A DNA stretch of 17,073 nucleotides from Gracilimonas sp035704785 (lineage in GTDB: Bacteria > Bacteroidota > Rhodothermia > Balneolales > Balneolaceae), in assembly GCF_035704785.1 (NCBI RefSeq), contig NZ_DASSWP010000154.1, forward strand, positions 1 to 17,073, in the 5' to 3' direction. Made by a program: the position numbers and the translations under genes. The notes below the pieces were generated by a model. The model saw only the letters and a program-made list of their open reading frames with translations. It had not been told where the DNA came from and did not search any database. The stretch's first letter is position 1, and each line of letters starts with the position of its first letter. Below are positions 7,801 to 12,444 of this stretch, piece by piece.

Positions 7801-7966
7801 AGACAAGATTAAGGAAGCTGTTGTTTCAATGAGTGATTATATTAAGAAGGAAACATTAGCGGAAGAAATCCAAATCTCAGAGCTGGAGGTATCAGACTTC
7901 ACCAAAGCATGGGAAATCGGGGAGGAAGAGTGCACAATCTCCATCAGAAGAAATATTAATTCATAA
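4808..7966 (+). CDS. ileS: Isoleucyl-tRNA synthetase, type 2, with altered HIGH motif (GIHH)
   Basis: A class Ia synthetase charging tRNA-Ile. Order: PPTANGKPGIHH (residues 49-60), where HIGH should be; CP1 editing domain with WTTTPWT (225-231) and HTAPAFGADD (322-331), whose Asp residues are typical of deacylation sites; DVWFDSGA (522-529); KMSKS (597-601); then the helical anticodon-binding region and a long C-terminal part. At 1052 residues and without the four-cysteine C-terminal zinc site of the E. coli type, it belongs to type 2 (eukaryote-like, generally mupirocin-resistant). Editing and KMSKS motifs are intact, so it should be active despite GIHH. The ATG has no clear Shine-Dalgarno. 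It heads an ileS - TraR/DksA-like - lspA cluster with 10- and 15-bp gaps, which suggests it is the housekeeping copy. Confidence 0.97.
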   Translation: MAKKFDEIKTLSFPKSEVEILNWWKEHKIFDKSLKTREDGIPFTFYEGPPTANGKPGIHHVMARTVKDMFCRYKTLKGFKVERKAGWDTHGLPVEIEVEKALGLEGRAQVEEYGIEKYNAECRESVLKYKDLWDELTSRMGYWVDQDEPYVTFENNYIESVWWAFNKLFSKGLVYKGYKIQWYSPGSGTVLSSHEVSLGYKETQDPSIYFKFKVDGEENTYFLAWTTTPWTVVSNMAIAVNPNLDYVKVAHFDETFIMAKDCVEDVLGEDYTIKEEMKGSQLLHRTYEPIFDYALKEFDRSEAWRVIPADYVTTEDGTGVVHTAPAFGADDYESCQKADIPMFNPIDREGKFTEQAPDFEGQWFKEADKEISRVIKEKDRMYKHETMVHNYPFDWRKGTPLMSYPVESWFIETTKFKDRMVELNKKINWKPESTGSGRFGTWLENNVDWAVSRQRYWGTPIPIWVSDKDPEYVECIGSMDKLREKAGLDEDVKIDLHRPFIDDITWEAPDGGTMRRIPDLLDVWFDSGAMPFAQWHYPFDNDHDFQINYPADFIAEGVDQTRGWFYTLHALGTMLFNEEAYKNVVSNGLVLDENGEKMSKSKGNSVDPFEVIQEFGADTVRWYMMSNSSPWDNLKFSIDGLKEVQRKFFNTIVNTYSFFAMYANIDGFTFSGTAIPIGDRPEIDKWITSRLNSTVKLVEEYLEDYEPTKAARELESFVEELSNWYVRRNRRRFWKEGNTLDKTAAYQTLYECLLNLSKLISPIAPFVGEWLYQNLNKVTHQDEESVHLSFFPTVEETAINKALEHKMEMARLISYIVLRVRNQIEMNVRQPLSRIILPIKDASERQAIESVRDIILEEVNIKDIQFVDDDSGIVRKSAKPNYPVLGKRLGPKMKAVASKVDQLTTEEITQFEKKGWIDLDVEDKTIRIDSEGLEIVRIGLEGWTVETEKGLSVAVDTALSEDLIQEGIAREFVNRVQNMRKEANFEVTDRISIGFTGSDKIKEAVVSMSDYIKKETLAEEIQISELEVSDFTKAWEIGEEECTISIRRNINS

Positions 7967-7976
7967 CTAAGCAGCT

Positions 7977-8381
7977 ATGGCTAAAGAAGAATCAAAAAAC
8001 CAAGAAGAAAGAGTATCTCCATATAGTGATGAAGAGCTGGAATATTTCCGCGAAATAATCATCAAGAAGATGGAAGAAGCAGAAGAAGAAGTGAATGCTT
8101 TACAACGCACACTGCGGGAAAGCATGGAAAATGCTTCGGATGAATCTGCTTACTCCTACCACATGGCTGATGCTGGAACGGATGCTCAGGAGCGTGAGAA
8201 AACGTACATGCTTTTCAACAGAACCAAAAAGTTCGTTAAGTATCTGGACGACGCCCTGAAGCGTATCGACAACAAAACATATGGCGTCTGTAAAGTGACC
8301 GGAAAGAAAATTTCCAAAGGACGCTTGGAAGCTGTTCCTCATACTCAGTTGAGTATAGACGCAAAATTAAAACGTAGATAA
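7977..8381 (+). CDS. TraR/DksA-family regulator with a degenerate zinc finger
   Basis: A DksA/TraR-like protein of 134 residues. A long charged coiled-coil hairpin (about 20-98) carries YHMADAGTDA (61-70) at its tip, in the place of the acidic tip that DksA inserts into the RNA polymerase secondary channel. The C-terminal block YGVCKVTGKKISKGRLEAVPHTQLSID (102-128) corresponds to the zinc-finger region, but only C105 of the four cysteines remains (T108 stands where the second would be), so it should not bind zinc as classic DksA does. Forms with few or no cysteines are common in Bacteroidota, so this is probably lineage-typical. It lies between ileS and lspA with short gaps and so is probably co-expressed with them. 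It likely tunes transcription at rRNA or stress promoters, by family. Confidence 0.85.
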   Translation: MAKEESKNQEERVSPYSDEELEYFREIIIKKMEEAEEEVNALQRTLRESMENASDESAYSYHMADAGTDAQEREKTYMLFNRTKKFVKYLDDALKRIDNKTYGVCKVTGKKISKGRLEAVPHTQLSIDAKLKRR

Positions 8382-8396
8382 TTCAATTCTTCTGGT

Positions 8397-8996
8397 TTGA
8401 AAAGAAAAAAATTGACAGCCATTTTTGTGCCGGCACTAATAGTGTTGGTCTTAGACCAGGTTACGAAATGGCTTATCCGAACTACCCCGGAGTTGCAAAA
8501 TAAGATCCTTATCGAAGGATGGTTGCAATTCTATTTTACCAAAAACCCGGGCATGGCTTTGGGTATCGATATACTTTCAACTCCGGTTGTGAGCACCATT
8601 GCCATATTGGCGGTTTCGGGAATCCTCTTTTATATCCTAAAAAATATAGATGAAGCTTCGGTCGGGTATTTAACCTGCATGGGGCTGATAGTTGGGGGTG
8701 CATTCGGAAATATTGCTGACCGCCTTTTTATGGGAGTCATTGGAGGTTACGGCGGGGTACTGGAAGGCCATGTAGTTGACTTTATTTATTTCTCCCTTAA
8801 GATCGGTGACTGGACGGTTTTCCCTTATATTTTTAACGTTGCTGATATCGCTATTTCAAGCTCAATTATTTTACTGCTTATCTTTAACCGCCGGTTTTTT
8901 ATTACTCAGAATGGAATGCAAGAAGAAGCTGATACTGATACTGAAGAAGTCTCTTCAGATGGATCGGAGGAAGTGAAGACTGATATTCCTCAATAA
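8397..8996 (+). CDS. lspA: Lipoprotein signal peptidase (signal peptidase II)
   Basis: An inner-membrane aspartyl protease that cleaves prolipoproteins before the lipidated cysteine. Four transmembrane stretches are visible (about 8-27, 64-82, 90-108, 142-164). The catalytic aspartates are D108 in GGAFGNIADRL and D150 in FNVADIAIS. FTKNPGMALGI (47-57) is the family's N-terminal conserved block and VVDF (126-129) the third. It starts at TTG 8397; no ATG precedes the first membrane segment. The C-terminus carries a soluble acidic tail of about 25 residues (EEADTDTEEV...) that is not needed for catalysis. It is third in the ileS cluster, a linkage seen in many bacteria, and could process the lipoprotein encoded at 14458-15696. 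Confidence 0.95.
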   Translation: MKRKKLTAIFVPALIVLVLDQVTKWLIRTTPELQNKILIEGWLQFYFTKNPGMALGIDILSTPVVSTIAILAVSGILFYILKNIDEASVGYLTCMGLIVGGAFGNIADRLFMGVIGGYGGVLEGHVVDFIYFSLKIGDWTVFPYIFNVADIAISSSIILLLIFNRRFFITQNGMQEEADTDTEEVSSDGSEEVKTDIPQ

Positions 8997-9014
8997 TTGA
9001 GGAGATGATCTTTT

Positions 9015-10196
9015 CTAGTGGTCTTCGGACGGGTATTTCTGTGTCGAAAAATCAAAGTTATGTTCGATCGGAACCTGATCAACGATCTCCAGTCCAAAAC
9101 TTTTGATCCCAATTCTCTTGACCGGATTGTTGGTCATCAGCTTTAGCTTGCGGATTCCAAGCGAGCGTAAAATTTGAGCTCCGACCCCATAATCGCGGGT
9201 ATCGCCTCGCGGACTGATGTCTTCTTCATTCTCAGAAACTTTACCCTGCTGTAAGGCTTTCAGGGTTTTAAGCTGATTTACCAACACCGAGCCGCGTTGA
9301 TTTCGGTTCATATATAAAACCACACCCTTTCCTTCCCGCTCAACCTGCAGCATGGCTTGGTGGAGCTGCTCACTGGTATCTTTATTTCTAGCTCCAAAAA
9401 TATCTCCGATCAGATCGGAAGAGTGTACACGTGTGAGCACGGGTTCTTCCTTAGTCCAGGTACCTTTGGTTAGGGCAAGGTGAATATCGCCGGTAAGTTT
9501 TTCTTTGAAAGCGCGAAGGCTGAAATCACCGTACATGGTTGGGAGATTCACATCCATCACTTCATGAACGAGCGTCTCATTTTCATTGCGGTAGGCGATC
9601 AGATCTTTAATGGTGATGATCTTCATCTCAAACTCTTCAGCCATCTTGATGAGTTCCGGGACCCGCGCCATTTCCCCGTCTTCCTTCATGATCTCACAGA
9701 TGATACCCACAGGCTTCAATCCTGCAAGCCGTGCAAGATCAATAGCGGCTTCGGTATGTCCGGCACGGCGAAGCACTCCGCCTTCTACGGCAAGTAACGG
9801 GAATACATGACCCGGTCGACGAAAGTCGACAGGTTTGGAATCTTCATTGGCCAATTCTCTAATAGTATTGGCTCTATCCTGAGCTGAAATCCCCGTAGTG
9901 GTTTGCCGTTTGTGATCGATGGAAATGGTGAAGTTGGCTTCGTCCGGATCGGCTCCTTCCTGAACCATATGCTTGAGCTTAAGCTTATCGGCTTTGTCTT
10001 TAGTGATGGGAGCGCAAACGAGTCCACGCCCGTGGGTCACCATAAGGTTAATGGCATCTTTGGAAACCATCTCGGCCGCCATCAGGAAATCCCCTTCATT
10101 CTCACGGTCTTCATCATCCACAACGATGACCATTTTGCCATTCTTGATATCTTCGATGGCCTCGGTAATGGTATTGAAATGAAATTCCTGACTCAT
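9015..10196 (-). CDS. ribB: RibBA-type protein: active-looking DHBP synthase fused to a decayed GTP cyclohydrolase II domain
   Basis: The N-terminal domain (about 1-205) is 3,4-dihydroxy-2-butanone-4-phosphate synthase, making the four-carbon unit of riboflavin from ribulose 5-phosphate. DDEDRENEGD (27-36), THGRG (54-58), RPGHVFPL (127-134) and RRAGHTEAAIDL (143-154) are intact. The C-terminal domain (about 213-380) has the fold of GTP cyclohydrolase II and keeps DTRDYGVGAQIL (332-343) and LMTNNP (353-358). However, the three zinc cysteines are replaced by D261, K272 and T274, and the RQEGR-type GTP loop reads NRNQR (297-301). The cyclohydrolase is therefore probably dead, as in RibBX-type proteins. 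The reading frame is unbroken, so this is divergence, not a recent lesion. It lies 46 bp downstream of yajC. No FMN riboswitch is seen. Confidence 0.9.
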   Translation of the reverse strand: MSQEFHFNTITEAIEDIKNGKMVIVVDDEDRENEGDFLMAAEMVSKDAINLMVTHGRGLVCAPITKDKADKLKLKHMVQEGADPDEANFTISIDHKRQTTTGISAQDRANTIRELANEDSKPVDFRRPGHVFPLLAVEGGVLRRAGHTEAAIDLARLAGLKPVGIICEIMKEDGEMARVPELIKMAEEFEMKIITIKDLIAYRNENETLVHEVMDVNLPTMYGDFSLRAFKEKLTGDIHLALTKGTWTKEEPVLTRVHSSDLIGDIFGARNKDTSEQLHQAMLQVEREGKGVVLYMNRNQRGSVLVNQLKTLKALQQGKVSENEEDISPRGDTRDYGVGAQILRSLGIRKLKLMTNNPVKRIGIKSFGLEIVDQVPIEHNFDFSTQKYPSEDH

Positions 10197-10214
10197 AGCT
10201 CTACTTCACTTTGA

Positions 10215-10235
10215 GCTGCAAAATATCAGTGCAGC
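10215..10235 (-). other. Short hairpin between yajC and ribBA
   Basis: GCTGCA (10215-10220) pairs with TGCAGC (10230-10235) across a 9-nt loop, inside the 46-bp gap. No T-run follows, so it is not a clear terminator; it may only be an intercistronic mRNA hairpin. Confidence 0.25.
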
Positions 10236-10242
10236 CTTAAGA

Positions 10243-10560
10243 TTATTTATCCTTTTTATTAGGATTTACATCGGTAATAGCAGATTTCAGCATGCGGATC
10301 TTAGTGCCACTGTCCACATCAACTAAAACTTCATTTTCTTCGATCTTATCGAGAATACCGATGATTCCGGAAGAAGTAACAACTTTGTCGCCCTTTTTCA
10401 TTTCAGAAACCATTTGCTGGATCTCTTTCTGACGTTTGCTTTGCGGACGGATGATAAAGAGATAGAATACGAGGAAAATAGCCCCAAGAAATACGAGGTT
10501 AATAATGCCGGCACTTTCGTCACCGGGAGCTCCCATAAAAAACAGAGGTAAAAATTGCAT
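10243..10560 (-). CDS. yajC: YajC, Sec translocase accessory subunit
   Basis: A small bitopic inner-membrane protein of 105 residues. A short N-terminal segment is followed by one transmembrane helix (about 19-39, INLVFLGAIFLVFYLFIIRP) and then the diagnostic block RPQSKRQKEIQQM (38-50). A soluble domain follows with GDKVVTSSGIIGILDKI (57-73), which matches the YajC signature. YajC associates with SecDF-YidC at the SecYEG translocon. It sits upstream of ribBA on the same strand rather than beside secD or tgt, its usual partners. No Shine-Dalgarno precedes the ATG. Confidence 0.95.
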   Translation of the reverse strand: MQFLPLFFMGAPGDESAGIINLVFLGAIFLVFYLFIIRPQSKRQKEIQQMVSEMKKGDKVVTSSGIIGILDKIEENEVLVDVDSGTKIRMLKSAITDVNPNKKDK

Positions 10561-10579
10561 AAGAATTTATTATTGTGCG

Positions 10580-10585
10580 ATTATA
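10580..10585 (-). promoter_or_regulatory. Possible -10 box upstream of yajC
   Basis: A perfect TATAAT on the minus strand lies 19 bp before the yajC start. No good -35 is found at 16-18 bp, and the leader would be very short, so this is tentative. Confidence 0.25.
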
Positions 10586-10674
10586 TTTTTGCGGCAAAAA
10601 GATACGAATTCTTACACTGAAAGACGATGGTGTATTTGCCGGGATATAAATTGGGGATATTGTGCCTTAAAAGG

Positions 10675-10847
10675 CCACGGTCCTCTCTCTGGATTTTAGT
10701 GGAACTAAATCCTGTCTCTCTCCAAAGAGAGACAGGTTCTTGGTAGATCAAACAATCTAACCCATACAGAGACTTACTAAAGCCAAGAACCCTGTGTCCC
10801 TTTGGAGGGACAGGAAGGATGAGCTCGCTCATCACTTCCGGGGAGGA
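10675..10847. repeat. Left copy of a paired-hairpin repeat element
   Basis: A 173-bp element, from CCACGGTCCTC to CGGGGAGGA, repeated in the same orientation at 11325-11499. From the left it contains hairpin A1 (10691-10712: GGATT-T-TAGT, loop GGA, ACTA-AATCC), hairpin B1 (10711-10736: an 11-bp perfect stem CCTGTCTCTCT/AGAGAGACAGG, loop CCAA), a 58-bp middle, hairpin B2 (10795-10812: TGTCCCT/AGGGACA, loop TTGG), and hairpin A2 (10813-10839: GGAAG and GATGAG around loop CTCG, closed by CTCATC-A-CTTCC). Reverse-complementing the right end gives the same order and near-identical B core (CTCCAAAG), so the element is an imperfect inverted pair. The middle can also pair GGTTCTTGG (10735-10743) with CCAAGAACC (10783-10791). 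It contains no ORF. Confidence 0.9.
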
Positions 10848-10853
10848 CAGTGG

Positions 10854-11249
10854 TTATTTCTGTTTCGTTTTCTCCAAAAGAACAATCTCTTCATCAATCC
10901 TGCGACAAACCGAATCCATATTCTTAAGTACATCCTCATCGGTAAAACGAAGTATGGTAAATCCTGCTGTTTCCAGCGCATGCTGTCGATCTTCATCATG
11001 CTGCTGTGCTTCAGAATGATCATGACTACAACCATCCACTTCAATGATCAAGTGGAGCTCTTTACACATAAAGTCAGCGATATAATTTAGAACCGGGCGT
11101 TGGCGGTTGAATGTGTAGCCTCTGCGTTGTTTCTTTTTTAGCCCATATTTCCAAAGAGCAGCCTCGGCTTTGGTCATATTTTTTCGCAGCGTTCTAGCGA
11201 CCGGCTTTAACTGTTTGTTGTAATGATTGTTTGATACCTTTTTGCGCAT
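10854..11249 (-). CDS. DUF559 domain protein, predicted Vsr-like PD-(D/E)XK nuclease
   Basis: A 131-residue protein with the DUF559 pattern: ARTLRKNMTKAEAALW (18-33), then YTFNRQRPVLNYIADFMC (45-62), IIEVDGCSH (68-76), and the closing FTILRFTDEDVL (97-108). D59, E70 and D72 are the likely metal-binding residues of the restriction-endonuclease/Vsr fold, and R49, Q50 and H76 are also conserved. The family is generally assumed to be DNA-cleaving, but its role is undescribed. It is intact and has a clear ribosome-binding site, GAGGGG 6 bp before ATG, unlike several neighbours. It lies between two directly repeated hairpin elements; its stop is only 6 bp from the left copy and its start 75 bp from the right copy. 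No methylase, transposase or other restriction partner is adjacent. Confidence 0.88.
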   Translation of the reverse strand: MRKKVSNNHYNKQLKPVARTLRKNMTKAEAALWKYGLKKKQRRGYTFNRQRPVLNYIADFMCKELHLIIEVDGCSHDHSEAQQHDEDRQHALETAGFTILRFTDEDVLKNMDSVCRRIDEEIVLLEKTKQK

Positions 11250-11324
11250 GTTGTACCCCTCTCTTTTTTTGATAGTAGTAAAATTGAGGATGTGTTTCCA
11301 GTACAGACATTTTTGCTTGCCACA

Positions 11325-11499
11325 CCACGGTCCTCTCTCTGGATTACAGCAGAGCTGAATCCTGTCTCTCTCCGAAGAGAGACAGGTACCTTAATAGATT
11401 AAGCAGTCTGGATTTGATTACACTTGCTAGCCAAAGCCGCGAACATTGTGTCCCTTTGGAGGGACAGCAAGTGCAGCTCGCTGCGGCTTGCGGGGAGGA
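11325..11499. repeat. Right copy of the paired-hairpin repeat element
   Basis: A 175-bp direct repeat of 10675-10847 with the same outer ends (CCACGGTCCTCTCTCTGGATT and CGGGGAGGA). Its hairpins are A1 (11341-11362: GGATT-A-CAGC, loop AGA, GCTG-AATCC), B1 (11361-11386: same 11-bp stem, loop CCGA), B2 (11449-11466: identical to the left copy) and A2 (11467-11491: GCAAG, GCAG, loop CTCG, CTGC, CTTGC). Relative to the left copy, most stem changes in A1 and A2 are compensated on the other strand. The middle section (11387-11446) has drifted far more and does not keep the left copy's long pairing. It contains no ORF and lies between the usp stop and the DUF559 gene, where the hairpins may also stop transcription. 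Confidence 0.9.
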
Positions 11500-11532
11500 G
11501 CGTATGTAATAGACCTAGAATTAAACCTCAAC

Positions 11533-12435
11533 CTAACTAAACAAAGACTGCAAAAATTTCTGATGCTTCTCTTTGTCTTTCTGTATCAGTAGTGGAATAC
11601 CAAATGCATAATCCACCATTTTGTCCGTAAAATCATGACTGACAAAGCTTTGCATTATTTTAGACTTGGATGAGATGATGATTAGGTCAGTTTGATCAAC
11701 CATTGCCTGATTATAGACCACATCTGCAACACGCTCTTGCTTTTGCAACGAAAGCACATAATTAATGCCATCCTCGAAGCCATGATCTTTTTTGAACCCG
11801 TCTAACTTATTCTTCATTTTTTGATCCATTTCCTTTTTATCCTTCTCGGAAAGGGAATAAGGGAAAAACTGAGCACGGTATCGATAGATATGCTGCCCGG
11901 TAACATTTCCTCCATCAGTCAAATTTTTAGCCGTTTTAACCGCTTTCGCCGACTGCTCCGAAAAATCGATAGGAGCAAGAATGTTTTTCATACTGTAGCG
12001 GCTGTTTTCAGGTACAAGCAATACGGAAGTGGCCACATATTTCAGTATTCTTTTCGGGATGATCCCTTCACCGGCATACCCAACTTTTTTACCCATCAAC
12101 AAGAGGTCCGGCTCAATAGAGTTCACTACCTCAATGATCTGATCGGTAGGTTTGCCGGTTTTGATTATCATTCTTATTTCAATGGAATCATCCTCGAAAT
12201 GTCCTTTTAATTTATCATTCAGCTCAGCTCTAATCAGATCGAGAAACTCATCTTCTGATTCAATTTCAGGAAATTGTTCTGCAAACTCCATAGCCGTTGG
12301 TCCCGATTCCACCGTATGAAAGAAGGTGATGGTTTTTGGTTTTACAATGGAAGTTAAAAATTCAGTGTAGCCGATAAGGATATCGTCCATATTGGACAAG
12401 TCGAGACATGCTAACCAATGTTTTGAGTCTATCAT
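11533..12435 (-). CDS. Tandem-domain universal stress protein
   Basis: Two UspA-like domains in one 300-residue soluble protein: domain 1 about 1-143, and domain 2 from about 149, opened by the typical strand MKNILAPIDFSEQS. Each ends in the usual final strand (SVLLVPE at 137-143; IPLLIQK at 280-286). Domain 1 has PDLLLMGKKVGYAGEG (109-124), a partial match to the ATP-binding G-2X-G-9X-G(S/T) motif, but KR replaces the last GS. Domain 2 lacks the motif, so nucleotide binding is doubtful. AGAGG lies 7 bp before the ATG, overlapping the stop of the BCCT gene 9 bp upstream, so the two are co-transcribed and probably translationally coupled. The context suggests that it modulates or senses the activity of the transporter during osmotic stress. 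Confidence 0.88.
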   Translation of the reverse strand: MIDSKHWLACLDLSNMDDILIGYTEFLTSIVKPKTITFFHTVESGPTAMEFAEQFPEIESEDEFLDLIRAELNDKLKGHFEDDSIEIRMIIKTGKPTDQIIEVVNSIEPDLLLMGKKVGYAGEGIIPKRILKYVATSVLLVPENSRYSMKNILAPIDFSEQSAKAVKTAKNLTDGGNVTGQHIYRYRAQFFPYSLSEKDKKEMDQKMKNKLDGFKKDHGFEDGINYVLSLQKQERVADVVYNQAMVDQTDLIIISSKSKIMQSFVSHDFTDKMVDYAFGIPLLIQKDKEKHQKFLQSLFS

Positions 12436-12444
12436 TTTATACCT

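Noticed and set aside
9015..9470. Frameshift or pseudogene explaining the lost cyclohydrolase residues
   Set aside because: The frame is continuous, flanking residues still align through DTRDYGVGAQIL and LMTNNP, and the changes are substitutions without net shift.
9480..10214. Several open frames antisense to ribBA
   Set aside because: They lie opposite strongly conserved DHBP synthase sequence and resemble nothing known.
10197..10242. FMN riboswitch before ribBA
   Set aside because: The 46-bp gap is too short for an RFN element, and the region before yajC lacks its conserved helices.
10854..11249. Restriction-modification or Vsr mismatch-repair locus
   Set aside because: No methyltransferase or specificity gene is nearby, and the protein fits DUF559 rather than true Vsr.
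10675..11499. CRISPR array or simple composite transposon
   Set aside because: There are only two repeat copies, about 475 bp apart, with a gene between them and no regular spacers or cas genes. No transposase is present and no clear target duplication flanks the unit.
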